From JAMZMI01 sp039944535 (GTDB lineage Bacteria > Bacteroidota > Bacteroidia > Cytophagales > Cyclobacteriaceae), in contig JBDUYP010000009.1 of assembly GCA_039944535.1 (NCBI GenBank), positions 124,001-188,000 on the forward strand: a stretch of 64,000 nt of DNA. Direction: 5' to 3'. The position numbers and the translations under genes were made by a program. A model generated the notes under the pieces. The model worked only from the letters and a program-made list of their open reading frames with translations, was not told the DNA's origin and did not search any database. Below are positions 27,393-35,548 of this stretch, piece by piece. Numbering within the stretch: the stretch's first letter is position 1; each line of letters begins with the position of its first letter.

Positions 27393-27454
27393 TTTATGTT
27401 CTCGTTCAAATTTTCACCCAACTTATCTAAATCTGAAAATTATCAGGCACATTT

Positions 27455-28558
27455 ATGCTTATGAAGACTGCAATGAAAATTAAATTGCTTCACTATTTTT
27501 TACCGATTATAATATTGAGTTGTCAAGAAAGTAAGAAGCTGGTGGTGGACAGTTCTGATCCGTCGATTGCCTACGCATCCAGGATAGAGTTGGATAATGA
27601 AAATGGTGTGGATCTGTATTGGTCGGGTGCTTCTGTTAAGATTACCTATGAGGGTGAAGCAGTTTACGCATGGCTGCAAGATGAGAGCGGAGATAACTAT
27701 TTCAATATAGTGTTGGATGGAGACAGTACGCGAATTTTACAGCCCGGCACTACCAAAACCCGATATCTGCTGGCCGATCATCAGTCTGAAGGTAGGCATT
27801 CGATAGAGTTGTTTAAGCGAACAGAATGGGATAAGGGAAAGACTACCTTTTTTGCATTCGAAATTGCCGGTCACAACCCGGAAATTTTGGAGCAAGTGGA
27901 AAAGAGCCGTAAAATCGAATTCTATGGAAATTCCATTTCCGCCGGTTATGCCGTTGATGACCTTAGTGGCAAAGACTCACCAGACAGCATTTTCACGAAT
28001 GCCTATGTCAGCTATCCGGCATTGGTGTCCAGAGCTTTGGACGCTGAGTTTAGGTGCATTTGCAAAAGTGGGATAGGGGTCATGGTTAGTTGGTTTCCCT
28101 TAATTATGCCAGAGTTATTTGAGAGATTGAAACCTGCAGATACCAACAGTCGATGGGATTTTACACGCTACCAGCCAGATTTAGTGGTAGTGAATTTGCT
28201 TCAGAATGACTCCTGGATTATGCTAGACAATGAAAATGAAGAATTCAGAAACAGGTTTGGTGATGAGGCGCCTCAACCAGAACAGATTGTGCAAGCATAT
28301 GCCAGTTTTGTTTCTAAACTGAGGGGGCATTATCCTGACTCTCACATCATCTGCATGTTGGGAAATATGGATATTACAAAAGAAGGTTCACCCTGGCCGG
28401 AATATGTACAGCAAGCTGTCGAACATCTGGATGACCCGAAGATACACACTCATTTTGTGCCTTTTAAGGGTACGGATGGTCACCCATCTCGCTTAGAGCA
28501 GCAACAGATAGCCTTGAGTCTTACATCCTTTATCAAAGAAAAAACAGGATGGCAGTAA
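27455..28558 (+). CDS. SGNH-family carbohydrate esterase lipoprotein, CE2-like
   Basis: This is a predicted deacetylase of oligo- or polysaccharides. The 367-residue protein starts with a lipoprotein signal (lipobox IILSC at about residues 19-23). A jelly-roll-like beta domain follows (about 35-140), then a C-terminal SGNH hydrolase domain, which is the two-domain order of CE2 acetyl esterases. The nucleophile block is EFYGNSISAGY with Ser160, the Asn block is VNLLQND, and the catalytic His343 is in GTDGHPS, where Asp341 may complete the triad. Alternative starts at 27461 and 27473 are possible and would not change the mature protein. The deacetylase gene follows after 21 bp, so the pair is probably one transcript devoted to removing acetyl groups. 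Confidence 0.82.
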   Translation: MLMKTAMKIKLLHYFLPIIILSCQESKKLVVDSSDPSIAYASRIELDNENGVDLYWSGASVKITYEGEAVYAWLQDESGDNYFNIVLDGDSTRILQPGTTKTRYLLADHQSEGRHSIELFKRTEWDKGKTTFFAFEIAGHNPEILEQVEKSRKIEFYGNSISAGYAVDDLSGKDSPDSIFTNAYVSYPALVSRALDAEFRCICKSGIGVMVSWFPLIMPELFERLKPADTNSRWDFTRYQPDLVVVNLLQNDSWIMLDNENEEFRNRFGDEAPQPEQIVQAYASFVSKLRGHYPDSHIICMLGNMDITKEGSPWPEYVQQAVEHLDDPKIHTHFVPFKGTDGHPSRLEQQQIALSLTSFIKEKTGWQ

Positions 28559-28579
28559 CCAATAATATTAAAAACTGAA

Positions 28580-29401
28580 ATGAATTTATCTTCTAAAAAG
28601 ATTGCAACGGTCATTTGCGTGTTGCTTATGAGCCCTTGCTTATTTGCCCAAAGCACAGAGAATTTTACCTGGCCAGATGGCAAAAAGGCGGCTGTTTGTT
28701 TAACCTACGACGATGGACTTGATTGTCACCTGGATGTGGTGGGGCCGGTTTTGGATGAATATGGATTCAAAGGCACTTTCTTTTGTACGGGTAGCTCTCA
28801 ATCCATCGCCAATAGAACCGATGATTGGCGCGACTTGAGTGCAAGAGGCCATGAGCTGGGTAATCATACTCTCTTTCATCCATGCATTAAGAATCTGCCG
28901 GGAAGGGGTTCATTTGACTGGGTACGACCGGAGTATGATCTTGATACTTATAGTTTTCCTCAGCTCATGGCGGAGTTACGCACGGCCAATGCATTGCTCA
29001 AGGCAATTGATGGTAAAAAGGAAAGAACTTTTGCCTATACCTGCGTGGATCACAGCATTCAAGGGGTAGATTTTGCGGATAGCATTCAACACATGTTTGT
29101 GGCCGCCCGTGCGGATGGTCCTGTTCCCAAAAAAATGAATGAGGTTGATCTATTCATGATGCAGAGCTACGGTGCTTCTGACGTTTCCGGGCAAGAACTG
29201 ATAGCCGAAGTGAAGGCGGCTCAGGCAAACGGCACAGTGGCCACTTTTATGTTTCATAGTGTCGGAGGAGGATATCTCAATGTATCGGCAGAGGCTCATC
29301 GTCAACTTTTACAATACCTCAAGGCCAACGAAGAGGTTCTTTGGGTTGATACTTTTGGCAATGTGTGTAAACACATCCGAGAGGTCAGAAACAATGATTG
29401 A
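28580..29401 (+). CDS. Secreted polysaccharide deacetylase (NodB/CE4-like)
   Basis: This is a predicted metal-dependent deacetylase in the periplasm or outside the cell. The 273-residue protein has a signal peptide (to about CLFAQ) followed by a NodB homology domain. Motif 1 is LTYDDGLD (Asp44-Asp45) and motif 2 is GHELGNHTLFHP with zinc ligands His96 and His100, both intact, in contrast to the NodB domain of the giant encoded at 15544. FMFHSVGGGY near the C-terminus supplies the last histidine motif. Co-transcription with the CE2-like esterase is likely. It converges with the PL14-like gene with only 14 bp between them. The substrate is unknown; peptidoglycan-type deacetylation cannot be excluded, but the locus suggests polymer degradation. 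Confidence 0.85.
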   Translation: MNLSSKKIATVICVLLMSPCLFAQSTENFTWPDGKKAAVCLTYDDGLDCHLDVVGPVLDEYGFKGTFFCTGSSQSIANRTDDWRDLSARGHELGNHTLFHPCIKNLPGRGSFDWVRPEYDLDTYSFPQLMAELRTANALLKAIDGKKERTFAYTCVDHSIQGVDFADSIQHMFVAARADGPVPKKMNEVDLFMMQSYGASDVSGQELIAEVKAAQANGTVATFMFHSVGGGYLNVSAEAHRQLLQYLKANEEVLWVDTFGNVCKHIREVRNND

Positions 29402-29415
29402 TGAGCTATTCGTAC

Positions 29416-30210
29416 TTAGTCTTTTGAATAGATCCGGAAATTATCAAACCTGATGTAGCTATCCGTTTGTGGTGCCCAGTCAGCAGTGGCGCCTCCATGA
29501 AAAGTGGAAAAATAGAAGGAGTCGATCAAACCCAGGTCACCTTTCCTCAAAGCAAAGTTTTCTTTGGAGCCTACCTTTTGGCCGTTGATCCAGACTTCAA
29601 TCAATGCATTTTCCTGATCAGGTTGGTTAACCCTTATATGCTGGGTGAATGTGTACCAGTTCCCTGGCTTTATTTCTGCATTTAGCGGAAGGCTTTCTCC
29701 ATATTTTCCGGCCATATCTTTGTAGTATAGATAGACTATAGGTTTATTGGCTACCCACATGTATCTCGCACTCCAGCCCTGGCCTTCGTCGGGGTGAACA
29801 CCACCTGTGTATGTTGCTCCTCCGCTTGTGAGCCCTGGTAGTTTGCCACCTTTGCTAAAATCAAACCCTTCTTCGAAGTATAAATCGTAAGTCAGATAAT
29901 ACTCTTTTGCAGGTTTTAGTGGACGCACAAATTGGATGCCTCCTTGCTCCGGACCTACTGACCCTTTTGGGAAAGAAACTCGAAGAAACTGGTTTTCATT
30001 TTCGCCAGAGACAATGTGCCCCCTTTGTTTGGTAAGCGCCCATTCAATGGAATCAAAGTCTGCCTCGATCGACACACGGTCATAATCGCCCAAAGCTGAT
30101 TGCTCAAAATCTACATGCAAAATACCTTCTTCGTGAGGTTTGGAAGTAAACTGCTGCATGCTGGAGCAGGAAGTAAGCGCTAAAATGAGCAGGCATTTTG
30201 TGATTTGCAT
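29416..30210 (-). CDS. Polysaccharide lyase-like lipoprotein (PL14/PL20-type fold)
   Basis: The 264-residue protein has a lipoprotein signal (ILALTSC) and a jelly-roll lyase-like sequence. Segments recalling the PL14 alginate/glucuronan lyases and the related PL20 glucuronan lyases are GGKLPGLTSGGATYTGG (about residues 122-138), GWSARYMWVANKP, NTWYTF-type strand sequences, and FYFSTFHGGATADWAPQTDSYIRFDNF near the end. Those families cleave beta-linked uronic-acid polymers by beta-elimination. Lipid attachment suggests a periplasmic or surface enzyme acting on uronate-containing oligomers. It is the last gene of the minus-strand run, 44 bp after rhaT. Family assignment is from remembered motifs, so treat the exact PL number as provisional. 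Confidence 0.72.
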   Translation of the reverse strand: MQITKCLLILALTSCSSMQQFTSKPHEEGILHVDFEQSALGDYDRVSIEADFDSIEWALTKQRGHIVSGENENQFLRVSFPKGSVGPEQGGIQFVRPLKPAKEYYLTYDLYFEEGFDFSKGGKLPGLTSGGATYTGGVHPDEGQGWSARYMWVANKPIVYLYYKDMAGKYGESLPLNAEIKPGNWYTFTQHIRVNQPDQENALIEVWINGQKVGSKENFALRKGDLGLIDSFYFSTFHGGATADWAPQTDSYIRFDNFRIYSKD

Positions 30211-30254
30211 CTGTTTTACTGTTCTCTGATATTAAGCATTGATTTTCTATACAG

Positions 30255-31295
30255 CTAGTGGGAGAGGGTGTTGGCCATTCCAATCAATACTACTGAAAGT
30301 AAAATAACAAACAGTCCTGCGCCCAGAACCAAACTGGTGTTTTTGGTGACGCCTTTCCATTCTTTATAATATATACCCCAAAAGTTGCTAAAGAAAATGA
30401 TGAAGGCCATATGAATGGACCAACTGGCAAAGTCATATTTTTCACCCAAATAGGTTGTGCCCATACCGTAAAAGAAGAATTGCAAGTACCACGTAATGCC
30501 ACCAAGTGAAGCCCAAAGGTAGTTGGCGACAAGAGGAGTCCCCGAATTGCCGTAATCCTTGTGTGATTTGTTTCTGAAATTTAAAATGATGCAATAGATG
30601 CTGTTGGTGGTGATTCCACCCCATAGGATCCACACCAGTACCGCGTTGTTTCTAAAGAGTTCATTTGCCCCTTGTGATACGGCCAGGTCGGAGATGCTCC
30701 CGCCGGCCTCCAGACCAAAGGCAAAGCACGCGCTGAGTATTCCTGAAGTGACGGCCACCGCCAGCCCTTTCATCAAATTGAATTCTTTGATGCTGGTATT
30801 CGCGACTTGGCTGTTCATTTGCTTTTCCTTCATGAATCCGGCCCTACCCACGATGGCAATACCGAGGAGACACAAGAGGATACCGGCAAACGTGATCTGA
30901 CCAGTTTGTGTGCTGATAAGGTCACCGAAATTGCCATGAAATAATGGAGGGATGAGTGTGCCGAAGGCAGTGCAAAAACCGAGTGCTATGGTCATGCCCA
31001 GCGAAACCCCAAGGTAGCGCATGGATAAACCAAAAGTAAGGCCACCAATACCCCAAAGTATCCCAAAAAAGTATGTCCAAAATTTTGTAGCGGTAGGCGC
31101 TGAACTGAGAACCTCTACGAGGTTTGGTACCGTGATAGAAGCCATAACCAAAGGAGCCACCACCCATGCCATGACACCCAATACCAGCCAGGAGCTTTCC
31201 CAACTCCACTTTTTTACCTGCTTGAAAGGGATGTAGAAGCTTCCTGCTCCAAAACCGCCCAGGCCGTGAAAAATGATTCCCAGTATTGCTCCCAT
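30255..31295 (-). CDS. rhaT: L-rhamnose/H+ symporter
   Basis: This inner-membrane permease imports L-rhamnose with protons. The 346-residue protein has about ten hydrophobic segments and matches the RhaT family closely: FYIPFKQVKKWSWES near the N-terminus, GILWGIGGLTFGLSMRYLGVSLG (about 95-117), GNFGDLIST, GRAGFMKEKQM and SLGGITWYLQFFFYGMG. It lies between the unknown calcium-loop protein and the PL14-like lyase in a minus-strand run containing an alpha-L-rhamnosidase. This makes L-rhamnose the best-supported product of the locus. Confidence 0.94.
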   Translation of the reverse strand: MGAILGIIFHGLGGFGAGSFYIPFKQVKKWSWESSWLVLGVMAWVVAPLVMASITVPNLVEVLSSAPTATKFWTYFFGILWGIGGLTFGLSMRYLGVSLGMTIALGFCTAFGTLIPPLFHGNFGDLISTQTGQITFAGILLCLLGIAIVGRAGFMKEKQMNSQVANTSIKEFNLMKGLAVAVTSGILSACFAFGLEAGGSISDLAVSQGANELFRNNAVLVWILWGGITTNSIYCIILNFRNKSHKDYGNSGTPLVANYLWASLGGITWYLQFFFYGMGTTYLGEKYDFASWSIHMAFIIFFSNFWGIYYKEWKGVTKNTSLVLGAGLFVILLSVVLIGMANTLSH

Positions 31296-31345
31296 AGTGT
31301 ATTCGCTCTTTTTGTATTCTAATATATAACCCCTTTTGGGGCTTG

Positions 31346-33097
31346 CTACTTGCTAAAATAGACTTCTTTCACTCTTCTCAATGCTTTGTTTTTGCCAGCG
31401 TTGACAGTACTCAAATCGCGATAAAGGTAGTACGACATCCAAAAGCCATTGTGGTATTTTTCTCGCGTGCTTTTCGGCGAACCTAAAAAAGAATACCACT
31501 GTGTGTTGAGTCCCGCATCTCTAGCCATTTTTTCCATTTTGGCTGCTTTGGTTTGCAAACCATTGGCGATGCTTTCATGCAAAGCCAGGTAATCGGAATA
31601 GTCCATCTCGGATGGATGAAAAATTTCAGATTCATCCGACAAGCCCAGGCTCAGCAGACACACCACCTCTTCATAAAGTGTGTCTCCGTTCATGTCATAG
31701 CTGATTTCATCAAAAAAGCCATTCCCATCTGTATCTTCATATTTGATTGTGGCAAAACGAGTGGGCTCCAGCGTGTCTGTGTCTTCGGGTTGTATATTGG
31801 GGCCTCTCCAGCCTTGCCATCCCTGATAATAGAGGCTGTTTTGATCGATTCTCCAATAGCCGGTTTCCGCACCAAACAGGTGCAGTTTGCCATCGAGAGG
31901 AGAGACATAAAGTGACCCTTTTCCAGAAAAATCAAGATCCCATTCTCCTCGATCGCCCACTGCGTCCGATTGAGGGTTGTGATCCAGACCATCATTTTTT
32001 GCACCAATCTTAAAAGGATGTTTTGGGTCGTAAAACTCCACGCGTTCCCATCGGTGGCAGTCATCGTCTTCATCAAAAACCAGCCAGCAGGAAGACCACT
32101 CGCCTCTGTCAAAGGTGAGGTCATAGGCAGTTTCGTGAGTGGGGTACACCAGATTTTTTAGATGTCTCCAGCGCGGGTCATCAAAGTATTGATCCGAGCC
32201 GGGAGCTATGGCGTAGGAGCCAAGACTGTTTACTTGATCGCTATAATCAAAACCTTTGCCGGCAAACCTTAAACTCAGGTCATAGTCCAGTTCATTGCCC
32301 GCATGGCTATCATTGTCCATGTCGAAGGTCATCTGAACCAGCGAGATTTGGTGACTGTATTTCCAGGCGATCAGGTCTGACTTACTTTCCGTTTCTATTG
32401 GTTCATCCACCATTCTAATGGCCATTTCAGTGAGTCCATCACCATCCGTGTCGTAAAACAGGAAGGGGTTTTCCCAACTGTATTCCGGGTCTTCGATGTT
32501 CCATGTGGTTATGTGTGCTTTGAGCATGGTACTTTGTCCATTGTAATCGGCGAAAAAATTGGCTCGTCCCTGATGGTCCCATCCCTCAAACTTGAAACTG
32601 TCCCAGTTTACATATCCAAATACACCGTCGTTATCATTATCTGCAAACCACATGTAGTGAGAAGTCCACTTTCCGGTGTACGCTTTTTTACCATTGTCAA
32701 CGATCACCTGAAAGTCTGCTTTTCCATCATCGTTGATGTCTAAATAGTCCAATATCAAGTCCAGTTCACTTCCATATAGTCCATCACCATTCAAGTCAAT
32801 CATCAAACAATCACTGTCCAGATCGCCTTCCAGGTCTCCCTTTTGCATATCATCATCGTCATCTAGCCAAAGTATTTTGGTTCCGTCGGGTAAGGTGGCT
32901 TTAATGCCGTCAGGGTCTTTGTCTGCATCCAAATAGATGTAGGTGATAGAGCCTTCTATGGGTAGCGGCAAACGAAACGGAGTGAGCGTCTCCTTTAGTT
33001 GAGGGTACCTGTCATAGGAACTTTGTGCCATCGCCGAAAAGGAGAGGAGCAGCAACAAATGAAAGGCTAGCAATTGTTTTTTAGTTATATCTGCCAT
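31346..33097 (-). CDS. Secreted protein with many DxDxDG-type acidic loops, function unknown
   Basis: From ATG 33097 (583 residues) there is a signal peptide (LAFHLLLLLSFSAMAQ). A long sequence follows, studded with calcium-loop-like motifs such as DADKDPDG, DLNGDGLYGSELD, DINDDGKADF, DNDNDGVFG, DTDGDGLTEM and DTDGNGFFDE. Between them are tryptophan/aromatic-rich segments (WDHQGRANFFADYNG, YYQGWQGWRGPN). It ends with a helical region (about 480-583). I do not recognise an established enzyme family; it could be a calcium-stabilised propeller-like hydrolase or lyase, or a binding protein. The frame is open up to 33145, but the signal peptide favours 33097, which leaves 35 bp after the GH2 gene. 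Its position among catabolic enzymes implies a role on the same polymer. Confidence 0.7.
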   Translation of the reverse strand: MADITKKQLLAFHLLLLLSFSAMAQSSYDRYPQLKETLTPFRLPLPIEGSITYIYLDADKDPDGIKATLPDGTKILWLDDDDDMQKGDLEGDLDSDCLMIDLNGDGLYGSELDLILDYLDINDDGKADFQVIVDNGKKAYTGKWTSHYMWFADNDNDGVFGYVNWDSFKFEGWDHQGRANFFADYNGQSTMLKAHITTWNIEDPEYSWENPFLFYDTDGDGLTEMAIRMVDEPIETESKSDLIAWKYSHQISLVQMTFDMDNDSHAGNELDYDLSLRFAGKGFDYSDQVNSLGSYAIAPGSDQYFDDPRWRHLKNLVYPTHETAYDLTFDRGEWSSCWLVFDEDDDCHRWERVEFYDPKHPFKIGAKNDGLDHNPQSDAVGDRGEWDLDFSGKGSLYVSPLDGKLHLFGAETGYWRIDQNSLYYQGWQGWRGPNIQPEDTDTLEPTRFATIKYEDTDGNGFFDEISYDMNGDTLYEEVVCLLSLGLSDESEIFHPSEMDYSDYLALHESIANGLQTKAAKMEKMARDAGLNTQWYSFLGSPKSTREKYHNGFWMSYYLYRDLSTVNAGKNKALRRVKEVYFSK

Positions 33098-33132
33098 GTA
33101 GTGTTCATAAGATGCAGCTAAAGGCATTGAAA

Positions 33133-35502
33133 TTATTGTGGCCATCCCGGTGGTTTTTGATAAACATAATCAGGGAATTGAGGGTTTTCTGTTTCACCCA
33201 CAATAATGTACCTGCGAGAAACCTGATTCATAGAATTGCCGGATGTGTCATCCAGTGTGGTTAAAATCATATATCCTCCCTTTGTTTCGGGTAGGGTGAT
33301 GGATAAAGGGATGTCGGTTTGCCAAAACTCATCTACCGTCACCTCCTTTTGATCAGAGAAAACTTCCTTGCTCTGGTGATCCAGAATTTGGATTGTGACT
33401 CTGCCTTTTTTTACACCCAGGGAGTCATTGATAGCAAGGAGGTTGAGGTTGAGTGTGCTGCCCTCAGCGTAGTGTTTTGGGTTCTTGAGATATCTACCAT
33501 CCGCCAGGTCAATAAAGACTGCAAAAGGTCTGGTCACGTGGTATTGGCAAAGGAGGGCTTGCGATGGTGCCAGGTTTTTGATATCACCTACAAACCAATC
33601 GCCGGTATGTCCACGGTTGTTGGATAGATAGGCAAAGGAGGCCACTCCATCTGCTTCTCGCGTGGCTCTGAGCATCTCAGTTTCTATGGCTTGTAGATAA
33701 GCTTGAAAGTTCCACCTTTCATCTGCGGTGGCATTTTCACCAACATAATAGTCATATATATCCCTATCGCTCTTGTAAAGCTGTGTGCCATCTGGTTCAT
33801 AATATTCATAGTTCTTATAAAAAGGCAGCTGATCCTGATCAGTGAAATTCCCGAATGTCCGCACGCCGGATTTCAAGCCGTCTCTTCCTTGCCATAGCCA
33901 GGCAAACTCATTGACTATGACAGGGGCATTTGAGGTTTTCATTTGATCTATGCCGGCCACTTTGCTGTTGAGTGTACCAAAACGAAAAGCTTCTCGGCTT
34001 GATTTTACATAATCATCACCTACCCACCAGCCATGAGCCAGCGGGTACCAGTGGTATTCGAAAACATCCAACCTGCTGCCCGGCACAGCTTTCATAAAGC
34101 CAAGATCCCATAAGCGAGAAGGATCGATCTCTCTCAATTGAGGAATAAGTTCTCTTCCGATATAATCTTGTTTTTGCTCGTTCAGAGCGTCCCAAATAAT
34201 GATACTCGGGTGGTTTCCGTCATTCCATATCCAATCGGTATATTCCGCTTTGTATTGAGATGGCCTTCCTCTTAGGTTCCACATGTTGTATTCGTTTTGG
34301 ATCATGATCCCGTGTTCATCTGCCAGGTCATACCAGAACTCCGGCAATAGGCCAATGCTCACACGAAAAAAGTTCCATTTCATTGCGGCCGGGATTTCCA
34401 CCATCATTTTTTTCACCCACGCTTTGTCCCATGGTAAGTGCGCCCTGTCTCGATCTTCGAAGAATCGATTGAGAGTAATGGTGGAGCCAAATAGGGCAAT
34501 TTCCTGTCCGTTCAATTCGAAAGACTTCTCTACGGATTTGAAATCGCGCATCCCGAAGGTGATTACTTTTTCATCTGATGGACCAATCCAGGCTTGATCA
34601 TCTGCAGGTTTTTGGTTTTCGGTATTGCCGTAATTGTCGAAGTATTTTCTTTTGGCATTGATTTGAACCACCGCCTCATACAGGAAAGGGTTTCCCGGTG
34701 ACCAGCCTTTGACTTCATCAAAGTTGAAGGTCAGATGGCGCTCTTGTTGTTCTATCTGGCATTGTATCTTGTCTTCGATTGTTTGGATGTCAGTGACGGT
34801 TGTTCCGGTAGATTTTTCCCTGATATAAGCGGATAGCGAATATTCGATGTGAGCATACTCCGTGTTGCGCTCCAGTACTTTGGCGTGGTTTTCTATGAGT
34901 ACCTTGAGGGTGGCTTTTTTGTTTTCAAAATCAGGAATGACCAAAGCCCGATGAGCCCTGAGAGGGCCACCAAACGCTATAAATACATCGTCCCAAATGC
35001 CCGGAAAATCTGTAAACTTCTCACGGTCAAATCCTGTGGCAGCTTCTTTGGGCATCCAGGCTCTTTCCCCCAGGCGCAATATGAGTTCGTTTTCCTTGCC
35101 ATAATTGAGATGATCTGATAAATCCACCTCAATAGGTGTATTGTTTTGCATATAGGACCCATAGTCATGGCCATTGAGGATGACGAGCGTGTTAAATCTG
35201 CTTTTGAGTACATGCAAAATAGCAGTTCTATCTTTTTGATTTTTAGGGACTACAAATTTGAATTTGTACCAGTTATACCGGGGGGTGTGCTGACCTGAGA
35301 AGTATGCTTCGTACTGCTCTATTTTGGGCTTAGCTAAATCAATTAAACCGGGAACAGGGATGGTTCTGGTGTATTTTTTTGGAGGAAAAGCAGTTTTGGT
35401 CTGTTCGAAAGCGGTGAAGCCATTCAAGGAAATGGTATGCGTGGTTTGAGCGAAACTGAATGTGCCAAGTAAAATGATAAATGAAAAGAGAATTGATTTC
35501 AT
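33133..35502 (-). CDS. Secreted glycoside hydrolase family 2 enzyme
   Basis: The 789-residue protein has a signal peptide (FSFAQ), an N-terminal sugar-binding sandwich (about 25-190, RYNWYKFKFVVP), an Ig-like domain and a TIM barrel. The barrel has the GH2 acid/base block NHPSIIIWDALNEQ with Glu442 and a nucleophile candidate Glu532 in PVIVNEFAW. A C-terminal beta domain follows. GH2 members include beta-galactosidases, beta-glucuronidases and beta-mannosidases, and specificity cannot be read here; a beta-glucuronidase-type activity would fit the lyase and rhamnosidase neighbours. The gene sits 46 bp downstream of the GH78 gene, in the same minus-strand run. Confidence 0.88.
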   Translation of the reverse strand: MKSILFSFIILLGTFSFAQTTHTISLNGFTAFEQTKTAFPPKKYTRTIPVPGLIDLAKPKIEQYEAYFSGQHTPRYNWYKFKFVVPKNQKDRTAILHVLKSRFNTLVILNGHDYGSYMQNNTPIEVDLSDHLNYGKENELILRLGERAWMPKEAATGFDREKFTDFPGIWDDVFIAFGGPLRAHRALVIPDFENKKATLKVLIENHAKVLERNTEYAHIEYSLSAYIREKSTGTTVTDIQTIEDKIQCQIEQQERHLTFNFDEVKGWSPGNPFLYEAVVQINAKRKYFDNYGNTENQKPADDQAWIGPSDEKVITFGMRDFKSVEKSFELNGQEIALFGSTITLNRFFEDRDRAHLPWDKAWVKKMMVEIPAAMKWNFFRVSIGLLPEFWYDLADEHGIMIQNEYNMWNLRGRPSQYKAEYTDWIWNDGNHPSIIIWDALNEQKQDYIGRELIPQLREIDPSRLWDLGFMKAVPGSRLDVFEYHWYPLAHGWWVGDDYVKSSREAFRFGTLNSKVAGIDQMKTSNAPVIVNEFAWLWQGRDGLKSGVRTFGNFTDQDQLPFYKNYEYYEPDGTQLYKSDRDIYDYYVGENATADERWNFQAYLQAIETEMLRATREADGVASFAYLSNNRGHTGDWFVGDIKNLAPSQALLCQYHVTRPFAVFIDLADGRYLKNPKHYAEGSTLNLNLLAINDSLGVKKGRVTIQILDHQSKEVFSDQKEVTVDEFWQTDIPLSITLPETKGGYMILTTLDDTSGNSMNQVSRRYIIVGETENPQFPDYVYQKPPGWPQ

Positions 35503-35548
35503 GAAATTTTAGGTTATGCTCTTTGTGGGGTGTGATTTTTGTGAATAG

